A DNA stretch of 33,614 nucleotides from an uncultured Prevotellaceae bacterium (lineage in GTDB: Bacteria > Bacteroidota > Bacteroidia > Bacteroidales > Bacteroidaceae): positions 1 to 33,614 of the forward strand of contig ONMN01000034.1 of the NCBI GenBank assembly GCA_900318885.1, given 5' to 3'. A program made the translations under genes and the position numbers. Of this stretch, positions 14,893 through 22,918 are shown one piece after another; the stretch's first letter is position 1; every line of letters begins with the position of its first letter. Under the pieces are notes generated by a model that was not told where the DNA came from, ran no database searches, and saw nothing but the letters and a program-made list of their open reading frames with translations.

Positions 14893-15537
14893 TAGACTCT
14901 CGACGAAGGTGCGGGTGACTTGGAAGGAGTGGTCGGCGATGGTTTCCCAGAAATTGTGGTATTGAGAAGCATCGGTGTCGCGCAGGGGAATGTCGCTGAT
15001 GACGCGGAAGGAGATGAAGGGGACGTGATTGAGGTAGCACGTCTGGGCAATGGCACACGACTCCATATCGACGGCCTTGGCTTCGGGGAAGTGGCCGAGG
15101 ATGTCGCGCATCTTGTCCTTGGAATCGACAAACCAGTCGCCGGTGACAATCAAGCCAGGATGAAGGCTGATGTCTGAGGGCTGAAGGCTGAGGGCCTTGT
15201 CGAGGAGGGTGGGGTCGGCGGCATAGCGCGCGGGGAGACCCTGCACCTGACCGTAGACGGTGGTGTCGTCGATGGCTCGTCCGCAGTAGACGTCGTGGTA
15301 GCAGAGCTCGGTGCTGATGACGACATCCTGGACGTTGATGTCGTCGCCATTGCCTCCGGCACATCCGCTGGAGATGATGCAGTCGGGGTGGAACTCGTTG
15401 ATCATACGCTGGGCGCCGAGTGCGGCATTGACCTTGCCGATGCCACACTTCTGGACGAGGACTTCAGAGGCGGGGAAAAGCTGCTGAAGTTGGCGTAACT
15501 CCTTGTCCATAGCGACAATAATACCTATTTTCTTCAT
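14890..15537 (-). CDS. mtnN: MTA/SAH nucleosidase
   Basis: MtnN (Pfs) hydrolyses S-adenosylhomocysteine and methylthioadenosine, releasing adenine. With the ATG at 15537 the protein has 215 residues, close to the usual 230, and begins MKKIGIIVAMDKEL with Glu13 as the expected catalytic acid. The SSGCAGG loop, the AVDMESCAIAQ nucleoside site (Glu159) and RVISDIP (Asp182) are present. Between the conserved blocks YGQVQGLPA and GLIVTGDWFV, the variable segment (about 117-128) is encoded by a 35-bp heptamer array, giving a short peptide repeat (SLQPSD, SLHP). Array B begins at the stop codon. The longer frame upstream of 15537 overlaps the promoter region and is not used. Confidence 0.94.
   Translation of the reverse strand: MKKIGIIVAMDKELRQLQQLFPASEVLVQKCGIGKVNAALGAQRMINEFHPDCIISSGCAGGNGDDINVQDVVISTELCYHDVYCGRAIDDTTVYGQVQGLPARYAADPTLLDKALSLQPSDISLHPGLIVTGDWFVDSKDKMRDILGHFPEAKAVDMESCAIAQTCYLNHVPFISFRVISDIPLRDTDASQYHNFWETIADHSFQVTRTFVESL
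15161..15195 (+). repeat. Heptamer x5 array E (unit TGANGGC) inside mtnN
   Basis: On the plus strand, five units occur: TGAAGGC, TGATGTC, TGAGGGC, TGAAGGC and TGAGGGC. All begin with a TGA triplet. The array lies antisense within the mtnN coding sequence and is read there as ordinary codons. The 10-mer TGAAGGCTGA recurs exactly 21 bp (three units) apart. Confidence 0.85.
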
Positions 15538-15548
15538 ATCTTTTTGCT

Positions 15549-15566
15549 TTTTGCGTGCAAAGTTAC
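15549..15566 (+). repeat. Left arm of an 18-bp perfect inverted repeat
   Basis: TTTTGCGTGCAAAGTTAC is the exact reverse complement of 15660-15677. It contains, on the minus strand, the TAACTTTG element in front of mtnN. Confidence 0.85.
15558..15565 (-). promoter_or_regulatory. mtnN promoter, -7 element
   Basis: TAACTTTG on the minus strand lies 20 nt before the mtnN ATG. The nearest TTTG (15592-15589) is 23 bp upstream, longer than the usual 19-20. Confidence 0.45.
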
Positions 15567-15576
15567 AAATTTTTTC

Positions 15577-15607
15577 GTAACTTTGCGACAAAAAGTCGCG
15601 AAGTTAC
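15577..15607. promoter_or_regulatory. 13-bp-stem palindrome in the mtnN/yfhO intergenic region
   Basis: GTAACTTTGCGAC (15577-15589) pairs with GTCGCGAAGTTAC (15595-15607) across a loop of five A, with one T-G wobble. It includes another TAACTTTG (15578-15585) lacking a properly spaced TTTG. No T-run follows on either strand, so an operator or RNA-level element is more likely than a terminator. Confidence 0.55.
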
Positions 15608-15637
15608 TCCGTTTCGGCAAAAAAAAGAACAGGTTCT

Positions 15638-15668
15638 TTTGTTTTGCGCTCAACTTTTCGTAACTTTG
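15638..15668 (+). promoter_or_regulatory. Promoter of the YfhO-family gene
   Basis: TTTG (15638-15641) and TAACTTTG (15661-15668) are separated by 19 bp, an ideal Bacteroidetes promoter. The -7 element lies within the right arm of the 18-bp inverted repeat. The leader to the ATG at 15693 is about 20 nt. Confidence 0.7.
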
Positions 15669-15677
15669 CACGCAAAA
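15660..15677 (+). repeat. Right arm of the 18-bp perfect inverted repeat
   Basis: GTAACTTTGCACGCAAAA is the reverse complement of 15549-15566, with 93 bp between the arms. It carries the -7 element of the plus-strand promoter. Confidence 0.85.
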
Positions 15678-15692
15678 TATAGAGAAAGCGTT

Positions 15693-18215
15693 ATGAAAAA
15701 TTTCAAACAGTGGCTGCCAGACATCGTGGCAGTGGTTCTTTTTGCAGTAATATCGTTCGCCTATTTCTTCCCTGCCGACATCGAGGGACGCATCCTCTAC
15801 AGGCACGACTCGTCGGCCAGCAGGGGCGCAGGACAGGAGGCATCGGAATACTACCAGCGCACCGGTGAGCGGTCGCGATGGACGAACGCACTGTTCGGTG
15901 GTATGCCGACGTACCAGATAGCTCCGTCGTACAAGAGTACGGAGCTGTTGCAGCAGGCGGAGAAGGCCTACCACCTGTGGCTGCCGGAGAACGTGTGGTA
16001 TGTGTTTGCCTACCTGCTGGGATTCTATATCCTGCTGCGTGCCTTCGACTTCCGCTGGTATCTGGCCATGCTGGGCGGTATCGTCTGGGCGTTCTCGAGC
16101 TATTTCTTCATCATCATTGCCGCAGGGCATATCTGGAAGGTGATAGCACTGGCCTATCTGCCCCCGATGATTGCGGGCCTCGTGCTGGCCTATCGCGGGA
16201 AATACCTGTGGGGACTGGTGGTGACGGCACTGTTTGCAGCGCTGGAAATATCGGCCAACCACGTGCAGATGACGTATTACTACCTGTTTATCGTGCTGGC
16301 GATGGTCATTGCGTTCATCATTGACGGACTGCGGAAAAAGGAATATGCGCACCTGCTGAAAGCCACCGGCGCATGTGTGGTGGCAGGCGCGATAGCCATA
16401 GCATTGAACCTGTCGAACCTGTATCATACGTGGTCGTACGGCCAGGAGTCGATGCGCGGCAAGAGCGAGCTGGTGAAGGAGAACTCCGGCAACCAGACGT
16501 CGAGCGGACTGGAGCGTGACTACATCACGCAGTGGAGTTACGGCATAGACGAGACATGGACGCTGCTGGTGCCAAACACAAAGGGTGGAGCGTCGGTGCC
16601 GATGTCGCGCAACAAGACGGCCATGGAGAAAGCCGCTCCGGAGTATGAGAGCATCTACCAGCAGATAGGGCAATATTGGGGCGAGCAGCCGATGACGATG
16701 GGTCCGGTGTATGTCGGAGCCTTCGTGATGATGCTGTTTATTCTCGGTCTGTTTATCGTGAAAGGCCCGATGAAGTGGGCGTTGCTGGCGGTGACCATCC
16801 TGTCGATCATGTTGTCGTGGGGAAAGCACTTCATGCCGTTCACCGACTTCTTCATAGACTACATACCGATGTATGCGAAGTTCCGAACGGTGTCGTCGAT
16901 ACTGGTCATTGCGGAATTCACCATACCCCTGCTGGCACTGCTGGCACTGAAGAAAATCGTGGACGAGCCGCAGCTGCTGAAAAAGCAGGCCCCGTGGCTG
17001 TACACGTCGTTTGCCCTGACGGCAGGCATGGTGCTGCTGTTTGCGCTGATGCCGAAAATGTTCTTCAGCGACTTTATCAGTAGCACCGAGGCTCAGCAAC
17101 TGAGCCAGTTGCCGGCAGAGCACCTGCAGCCGCTGACGAAGAACCTGACGGACATGCGTGTCGCCATGTTTACCGCCGACTGCTGGCGTTCGTTTTGGAT
17201 CATCGTCGTGGGCACGGCCATGCTGTTGCTGTATCAATATAATAAGGTACGCAAGGAACTGATGGTGGGTGTGCTGACGGTGTTGTGTCTGGTGGACATG
17301 TGGCAGGTGAACAAGCGCTACCTGAACGACGAGATGTTTGTGTCGAAGTCGATGCGTGAGGCACCCATCGAGAAGTCGGACGCCATTGACCACATCCTGC
17401 AGGACAAGTCGCTGGACTACCGCGTGCTGAACCTGGCGACGTCGACGTTCAACGAGAACGAGACCTCGTTCTACGTGAAGAGCATCGGCGGTTACCATGC
17501 TGCGAAGCTGCGCCGCTATCAGGAACTGGTGGAGGCCTATATCAACAATGAGATTAACGGCGTGTATCGCGCTGTGGCCGGTGCTGCGGGTGATATGACG
17601 CAGGTGAACGGCGACAGCATCTATCCCGTTCTGAACATGCTGAACACGAAATACTTCATCCTGCCGTTGCAGGGTGGACAGACCGTGCCGCTGGAGAATC
17701 CTTATACGTACGGCAATGCGTGGTTTGTGGACAAGGTGAACTACGTGGACAATGCCAATGAGGAGCTGGCGATGACGGGAAAAGTGGCGCTGCGCCATGA
17801 GGCCGTTGCCGACAAGAAGTTCCGCGAACAGCTGGGGGACGCTGTTGTGCAGGATACGCTGAGCGTGGTGAACATCAAGGCCTACGAGCCCAACCAGCTG
17901 ACCTACGAGGTGAATTCGGACAAGGGCGGTGTCGTGGTGTTCTCAGAGATATACTATCCCGGATGGACGGCAACGGTAGACGGCGAAGAGACGGAGCTGG
18001 GCCGCGTGGACTACGTGCTGCGCGCACTGAAGGTGAAGCCCGGCAAGCACGAGGTGGTGCTGAGCTTCTTCCCGAAGAGTATCGACCGTACGGAGACGGC
18101 AGCCTATTCGGCGTATGTCGTACTGTTGCTGCTTATCGCGTTCCTCGGATGGAGAGCCGTACGTAGGCGCGGTGACCGTACCACGCAACCACAGCCAGAC
18201 AAAGCATCGGAATAA
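15693..18215 (+). CDS. YfhO-family polytopic membrane protein
   Basis: The 840-residue inner-membrane protein has an N-terminal helix (about 8-27, DIVAVVLFAVISFAYFF) and a short outside loop containing GRILYRHDSS. Many membrane segments follow from about residue 97 to 550, then a soluble C-terminal domain of about 270 residues and a final helix (about 806-824). This is the layout of the YfhO family. Gram-positive members are GT-C-like enzymes proposed to glycosylate lipoteichoic acid. In Bacteroidetes the substrate is unknown and a role in envelope glycan modification is inference. ATG 15693 is chosen because the longer frame overlaps the promoter. The last 83 bp overlap the 3' end of fucP on the other strand. 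Confidence 0.85.
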   Translation: MKNFKQWLPDIVAVVLFAVISFAYFFPADIEGRILYRHDSSASRGAGQEASEYYQRTGERSRWTNALFGGMPTYQIAPSYKSTELLQQAEKAYHLWLPENVWYVFAYLLGFYILLRAFDFRWYLAMLGGIVWAFSSYFFIIIAAGHIWKVIALAYLPPMIAGLVLAYRGKYLWGLVVTALFAALEISANHVQMTYYYLFIVLAMVIAFIIDGLRKKEYAHLLKATGACVVAGAIAIALNLSNLYHTWSYGQESMRGKSELVKENSGNQTSSGLERDYITQWSYGIDETWTLLVPNTKGGASVPMSRNKTAMEKAAPEYESIYQQIGQYWGEQPMTMGPVYVGAFVMMLFILGLFIVKGPMKWALLAVTILSIMLSWGKHFMPFTDFFIDYIPMYAKFRTVSSILVIAEFTIPLLALLALKKIVDEPQLLKKQAPWLYTSFALTAGMVLLFALMPKMFFSDFISSTEAQQLSQLPAEHLQPLTKNLTDMRVAMFTADCWRSFWIIVVGTAMLLLYQYNKVRKELMVGVLTVLCLVDMWQVNKRYLNDEMFVSKSMREAPIEKSDAIDHILQDKSLDYRVLNLATSTFNENETSFYVKSIGGYHAAKLRRYQELVEAYINNEINGVYRAVAGAAGDMTQVNGDSIYPVLNMLNTKYFILPLQGGQTVPLENPYTYGNAWFVDKVNYVDNANEELAMTGKVALRHEAVADKKFREQLGDAVVQDTLSVVNIKAYEPNQLTYEVNSDKGGVVVFSEIYYPGWTATVDGEETELGRVDYVLRALKVKPGKHEVVLSFFPKSIDRTETAAYSAYVVLLLLIAFLGWRAVRRRGDRTTQPQPDKASE

Positions 18216-19461
18216 CGAACGAGATGTTGGTGCTGGGCAGTCCGAGGATGCTGATATTGCTTTCGATGATGGCTGCCTGAATGGGTGGGAAGAATGACCC
18301 GCCCAAGATGGCCATGATAAGTCCGGCACCGGCTATCTTGATGTTTTCGCCTATACCATGCAGGGCCAAGCCGTAGATGGTTGGGAACATGAGCGACAGG
18401 CAGATGCTGACGGCGACGAGGCAGTAGAGGCCGTTGCGGTCGGTGAAGGTGATGGCGCCAAAGACAGCGACGATGCCGATGATGGCTGCTGACGACAGCA
18501 GACGTGCCGGTGTGAACCACTGCATGAGCCATGTGCAGATGAAACGGCTGGCGGCAAAGAAACACAGGGCAATGACATTGAACTTCTGGGCTGTGAGGCC
18601 GGCATTCTGTTCGGCCATGCCCTCGGCCATGAAGATACGTGTACCATACTGAATGATAAAGGTCCAACAGGCCACCTGTGCGCCGACGTAGCAGAACTCG
18701 GCCAGCACGCCCTCGCGGTAGTTCTCGTATTGGAACAGTTCGCTGAGGACGGTCTTGAGGGGTTTCTGGGTATCGTCTGTCTTGAAGTCAGGCATGCGCG
18801 TGAGCCAGATGACGACAAGGATGATGACGACAACGGCCCCGATGAGGATGTAGGGTTGGATGAGCACGCCGAGGTCGTGATCCTTCAGGATGTTGAACTG
18901 CTGGAGTGACATGTTGAGACGGTCCTGAGTGTCTGTCGTGCTGATTTGTGAGTGGACGACTGTTGCCAGGAACATGCCGGCAACGCTCCCTAGCGCATTG
19001 AAGGCCTGAGCGGCATTGAGGCGCTGGATGCCCGACTGTTCGCCTCCCATACAGTAAATATAAGGGTTACACGACGTCTCGAGGAACGACAGTCCGCAGG
19101 TCATAATGAAATAGGACATGAGGAAGGGGTAGAAGGAGCCGATGGCTCTGGCAGGGAGGAAGAGCAGTGACCCCGCGGCATAGAGGCCGAGTCCGACGAT
19201 GACGCCCCATTTGAATGAGTAGCGCTGGATGAAGAGCGCTGCGGGAAATGCCATGAGGAAGTATCCCAGATTGAATGTCACAGGCACCAGCGTGCTTTCG
19301 AAGGTGCTGATACGGAATATTTTTGAGAACGTGCCGACCATGGGTGTGGTGACGTTGTTGGCAAAACCCCATAGTGCGAAGCATGCCGTGATGAGCACGA
19401 AAGCGGGCAGAAAACCGCTGGTTTCGTCGAGGGAGAATGTCTTGTTTTGGAGTAGTTTCAT
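18133..19461 (-). CDS. fucP: L-fucose:H+ symporter, FucP-type MFS transporter
   Basis: The 442-residue major facilitator protein has about 12 membrane helices and is nearly the length of E. coli FucP (438). FucP-subfamily signatures are FALWGFANNVTTPMV in helix 1 and SFLETSCNPYI in helix 4; the second half contains MAILGGSFFPPIQ. It should import L-fucose with protons. The divergent neighbour fkp converts fucose to GDP-fucose, which strongly supports fucose as substrate, although related sugar permeases share these motifs. The C-terminal codons overlap the end of the YfhO gene by 83 bp in antisense. Confidence 0.88.
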   Translation of the reverse strand: MKLLQNKTFSLDETSGFLPAFVLITACFALWGFANNVTTPMVGTFSKIFRISTFESTLVPVTFNLGYFLMAFPAALFIQRYSFKWGVIVGLGLYAAGSLLFLPARAIGSFYPFLMSYFIMTCGLSFLETSCNPYIYCMGGEQSGIQRLNAAQAFNALGSVAGMFLATVVHSQISTTDTQDRLNMSLQQFNILKDHDLGVLIQPYILIGAVVVIILVVIWLTRMPDFKTDDTQKPLKTVLSELFQYENYREGVLAEFCYVGAQVACWTFIIQYGTRIFMAEGMAEQNAGLTAQKFNVIALCFFAASRFICTWLMQWFTPARLLSSAAIIGIVAVFGAITFTDRNGLYCLVAVSICLSLMFPTIYGLALHGIGENIKIAGAGLIMAILGGSFFPPIQAAIIESNISILGLPSTNISFVIPMLCLAVVAWYGHRAYVRLSIRGTR

Positions 19462-19484
19462 CGCTTAGTATGTTTATTTTTCGG

Positions 19485-19492
19485 CAAAGATA
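19485..19492 (-). promoter_or_regulatory. fucP promoter, -7 element
   Basis: TATCTTTG on the minus strand lies 23 nt before the fucP ATG. No consensus TTTG is seen at 19-20 bp, so this call rests on the -7 element alone. Confidence 0.4.
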
Positions 19493-19515
19493 GTAATTTT
19501 TTGATGAAAAATTGC

Positions 19516-19523
19516 TAACTTTG
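19516..19523 (+). promoter_or_regulatory. fkp promoter, -7 element
   Basis: TAACTTTG lies 19 nt before the fkp ATG at 19543. The only TTTG upstream (19500-19503) is 12 bp away, too close for the consensus. Confidence 0.4.
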
Positions 19524-19542
19524 CAAAGAAAATGTGAGAAAT

Positions 19543-22107
19543 ATGATGAAGAAACTATTATCGTTGCCCCCAAATGTGGTGGAAAGCTTCCATGAAGTGA
19601 CTGGTTTGTCGCATGACGAATACTTCTGCACGTGTGACCCTATCGGCCATCGGTTGGGGTCGGGTGGAGGTACTACGTGGGTGTTGCAGCAGGCCGAAAA
19701 ATGGTTGCAGGGCGATCGTTGTATTATTCTGCATGCCGGAGGACAGAGCAAGCGGTTGCCGTCGTATGCCGTCAGTGGCAAGGTGTTGACGCCCATCCCC
19801 GTATTCCGCTGGGAGCGCGGACAGCGGTTATCGCAGACGCTGATGGACCTGCAGTTGCCGTTGTATGAGCGGATGATGGAACAGGCGCCGCGCAGTCTGA
19901 CGACGATGATTGTCAGCGGCGACGTGTATATCCGTGCTGCCGAGCGCATCGGAGAGATTCCCGAGGCCGATGTGGTGTGTTACGGCTTGTGGCTGGACGC
20001 CTCTATCGCCAAGAACCACGGGGTATTCGTGAGCGACCGCCGTACGCCGAACGTGTTGAAGCAGATGTTGCAGAAGCCGTCGACGGAGACGCTGACGGAG
20101 TTGCTGAAGGACCACTTCTATCTGACGGATATCGGCATCTGGATGTTGAGCGACAAGGCGGTGCGGCTGTTGAAGAAGCGCAGCACTGCGGGCAACGGAG
20201 AAACCGATGGCATGAATCTCCGCGAATATGATTTGTATTCGGAATTCGGTTGTGCACTGGGGACCAATCCTACGATTGACGACCCGGAATTGAAGTCGCT
20301 GAAGGTGGCTGTGGTGCCGTTGCCAGGCGGTGAGTTCTATCATTTCGGCACGTCGCGCGAGATGATCAGTTCGACGGTGGCCATTCAGAATATCGTGAAC
20401 GACCAGCGCGACATCATGCACAACGACCGCAAACCGCATCCGAGCATTTTCACGCAAAACACCATTACGCATTATCGGTTTACGGAGGAGAACTATAATA
20501 TCTGGATTGAGAACAGTTTTGTGGGTCCGCGCTGGACGCTGACGCACGACAATGTGGTGACGGGCGTGCCTGAGAACGATTGGAAAATTACGCTGGAACC
20601 TGGCGAATGTATCGATGTGGTACCAGTAGGCGAGACGGATTACGAAGTGCGCCGCTATCGGATTGACGAGGCGGTAAACAGCAATGAACTGGCGGAGAGG
20701 GCTAATCTTCGGAGGTTGTTTGCGCAGCGTCGGAAGTTCCGTAGTGAGAACTGGCCTGCATTGGCGAAGAACTGGCAACATAGCGTGTTCTACCAGTTGG
20801 ATTTGGACGATGCGGCACGGGAGTTTGAGAAGATGCAGATTCCACTGCCGGAGCCTGTTTCGGCTGATGCACCCTTGATGACACGTATTCATGATGCGAT
20901 GTTCCGTGGTGACAGCAACGGCGCCTTCTCGTTGTTACGGGAAGGACTTACGGCGAGTGCACTGGCCGTGAAGCAGCAACCGCAGTTGTCGGTATATCAC
21001 GACCAAATCGTGTGGGGCCGTTCGCCGGTACGTATCGATTTGGCAGGCGGATGGACCGACACGCCGCCCTACTGTCTGATGGAGGGTGGTTCGGTGGTCA
21101 ACATCGCCATAGAACTGAACGGACAGCCTCCGTTGCAGGCCTACGTAAAGCCCTGCCAGACGCCGCATATCGTATTGCGAAGCATCGACCTCGGTGCGAT
21201 GGAGGTGGTAGAGACGTACGAACAGCTGGCAGCATATAATAAGGTGGGCTCGCCCTTCTCCATTCCCAAGGCGTCGCTGGTGTTGGCAGGTTTCCAACCG
21301 GGATTCTCGCAACAGACGTATGCCTCGCTGCGTGAACAGTTGGAGGCCTTCGGCAGTGGTATCGAACTGACGCTGCTGTCGGCCATTCCGGCAGGTAGCG
21401 GACTGGGCACGTCGAGCATTCTCGCTTCGACGGTGCTGGGAGCTGTCAGCGATTTCTGCGGACTGGGATGGGACAAGAACGAGATTGGCAAGCGCACGCT
21501 GGTTCTTGAGCAGCTGTTGACAACGGGCGGTGGTTGGCAGGACCAGTTCGGTGGCGTCTTAGGCGGTGTGAAACTGCTGGAGACACAACGAGGTTTTGAC
21601 CAGAACCCGCTGGTTCGGTGGTTGCCGGACGACATCTATACACAACCCGAGTATCAGCAGTGCCACCTATTATATTATACAGGCGTGACGCGAACGGCAA
21701 AGAAGATATTGGCCGAGATTGTGCGACGGATGTTCCTGAATCATGGTGGCGAACTGCGTCAGTTGCGGGCTATGAAGGCCCACGCACAGGATATGTACGA
21801 AGCCTTGCAGCGTCAGGACTTCCAGCGTATGGGACTGCTCATCCGCAAGACGTGGGAGCAAAACCAACTGATAGACAGCGGTACGAATCCGGATAGTGTG
21901 CGCCAGATTACCAACCTCATCGACGACCTGTGTCTGGGTTATAAATTGCCTGGTGCCGGTGGCGGCGGCTATCTCTATATGGTGGCGAAAGATCCTGAGG
22001 CTGCAGGACGCATCAAACAGACGCTGACAGCCGCACAGCCGAATGCCAATGCACGTTTTGTGGAGATGACATTGTCGAAGAAGGGCCTGCAGGTTTCGAG
22101 GAGTTAA
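19543..22107 (+). CDS. fkp: Fkp, bifunctional L-fucokinase / GDP-L-fucose pyrophosphorylase
   Basis: Fkp phosphorylates L-fucose at C1 and joins it to GMP, giving GDP-L-fucose for surface glycans. The N-terminal nucleotidyltransferase shows GSGGGTTWVL and LHAGGQSKRLP (63-73), with SGKVLTPIPVFRW after it. The C-terminal GHMP kinase begins with SPVRIDLAGGWTDTPPY and carries the ATP loop GSGLGTSS (618-625) and GAGGGGY near the end. At 854 residues it is shorter than the 949 of Bacteroides fragilis Fkp; the shortening appears to lie in the region joining the two domains. ATG 19543 is preferred to an in-frame GTG three codons upstream. It is divergent from fucP and one base from the next gene, so probably one operon with it. 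Confidence 0.95.
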   Translation: MMKKLLSLPPNVVESFHEVTGLSHDEYFCTCDPIGHRLGSGGGTTWVLQQAEKWLQGDRCIILHAGGQSKRLPSYAVSGKVLTPIPVFRWERGQRLSQTLMDLQLPLYERMMEQAPRSLTTMIVSGDVYIRAAERIGEIPEADVVCYGLWLDASIAKNHGVFVSDRRTPNVLKQMLQKPSTETLTELLKDHFYLTDIGIWMLSDKAVRLLKKRSTAGNGETDGMNLREYDLYSEFGCALGTNPTIDDPELKSLKVAVVPLPGGEFYHFGTSREMISSTVAIQNIVNDQRDIMHNDRKPHPSIFTQNTITHYRFTEENYNIWIENSFVGPRWTLTHDNVVTGVPENDWKITLEPGECIDVVPVGETDYEVRRYRIDEAVNSNELAERANLRRLFAQRRKFRSENWPALAKNWQHSVFYQLDLDDAAREFEKMQIPLPEPVSADAPLMTRIHDAMFRGDSNGAFSLLREGLTASALAVKQQPQLSVYHDQIVWGRSPVRIDLAGGWTDTPPYCLMEGGSVVNIAIELNGQPPLQAYVKPCQTPHIVLRSIDLGAMEVVETYEQLAAYNKVGSPFSIPKASLVLAGFQPGFSQQTYASLREQLEAFGSGIELTLLSAIPAGSGLGTSSILASTVLGAVSDFCGLGWDKNEIGKRTLVLEQLLTTGGGWQDQFGGVLGGVKLLETQRGFDQNPLVRWLPDDIYTQPEYQQCHLLYYTGVTRTAKKILAEIVRRMFLNHGGELRQLRAMKAHAQDMYEALQRQDFQRMGLLIRKTWEQNQLIDSGTNPDSVRQITNLIDDLCLGYKLPGAGGGGYLYMVAKDPEAAGRIKQTLTAAQPNANARFVEMTLSKKGLQVSRS

Positions 22108-22108
22108 G

Positions 22109-22918
22109 ATGGAATTTAGGACGATTGTTGATATTGCGAAGCCGGAGTTCCGCATTGAACCTTGCGAAGAATTGCTTTTCGTGGGGTCGTGCTTTGCTGA
22201 CTCCATTGGACAAAGGTTCCGCGAGGAGGGCTTTCCCGTGACGGTGAATCCCTACGGGACGATGTATAATCCTGCTTCCGTGCTGCATACTATTGAGAAG
22301 TACGAGGGGAAACCTCGTACCGCGTTTATTACCTTAGGCACCAACCACGTTTACAGACTGAAGGAAACGGGTGAGATTGTGGACAACTGCGAGAAACGTC
22401 CGCAAGCGCTCTTTCAGGAAGAGGAACTCTCCGTCGATGCCTGTGCCGACTATCTGCGACAGGCTATTGCGGTGCTTCGTAAGCGTCGTCCCGATGTCCG
22501 TGTGGTGATGACGGTAAGTCCCATCCGCTATCGGAAGTATGGTTACCACGAAAGTCAGGTGTCGAAAGCGACGTTGCTGTTGGCGATAGAAAAGGTATTA
22601 CCCAGCGATGAAATCGCTGGGCACTGTACTTACTTCCCTGCCTATGAAATCGTGATGGATGAATTGCGCGACTACCGATTCTATGCTGCGGATATGCTGC
22701 ACCCTTCTGCCCAGGCGGTAGAATATATCTGGGAACGACTGGTGGAGAGCTATTTCTCACCTGAGGCCAAGGCGTTTCTCGACGAGTGGCGACCGCTGAA
22801 ACAAGCGTTAGGACACAAGCCCTTCAACCCCGATTCTGAGGAATATCGCGCTTTAATGGATAAAACTATGTTAAAAGTAGCGGAATTACGAAAAAAATAC
22901 AGTACTTTTGCACTATGA
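22109..22918 (+). CDS. GSCFA-domain protein
   Basis: The 269-residue protein carries the family-naming motif GSCFAD (26-31), where the Ser of GSC corresponds to the nucleophile of SGNH/GDSL esterases. The C-terminal block DMLHPSAQAVEYIWERL resembles the Asp-x-x-His block of that fold. The family is largely uncharacterised; acyl or acetyl ester hydrolysis on a glycan is inference. It starts 1 nt after the fkp stop and ends in an ATGA overlap with murF-alr, so the three are translationally linked. No signal peptide is seen, so it is likely cytoplasmic. A 9-bp perfect hairpin lies in its coding sequence at 22601-22621. Confidence 0.85.
   Translation: MEFRTIVDIAKPEFRIEPCEELLFVGSCFADSIGQRFREEGFPVTVNPYGTMYNPASVLHTIEKYEGKPRTAFITLGTNHVYRLKETGEIVDNCEKRPQALFQEEELSVDACADYLRQAIAVLRKRRPDVRVVMTVSPIRYRKYGYHESQVSKATLLLAIEKVLPSDEIAGHCTYFPAYEIVMDELRDYRFYAADMLHPSAQAVEYIWERLVESYFSPEAKAFLDEWRPLKQALGHKPFNPDSEEYRALMDKTMLKVAELRKKYSTFAL
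22601..22621 (+). other. 9-bp perfect hairpin within the GSCFA gene
   Basis: CCCAGCGAT, loop GAA, then ATCGCTGGG. The stem is stable and fully inside coding sequence (VLPSDEIAG). No T-run follows. Confidence 0.5.

Noticed and set aside
15534-17798. 754-codon open frame on the minus strand, antisense to the YfhO gene
   Set aside because: It is rich in His, Gln and Arg with no domain or signal, and mirrors the codon bias of the YfhO coding strand, which has clear family features.
22903-22910. Internal promoter before murF (TACTTTTG)
   Set aside because: It matches the -7 pattern but has no -33 TTTG at the right distance, and lies inside a translationally coupled operon.
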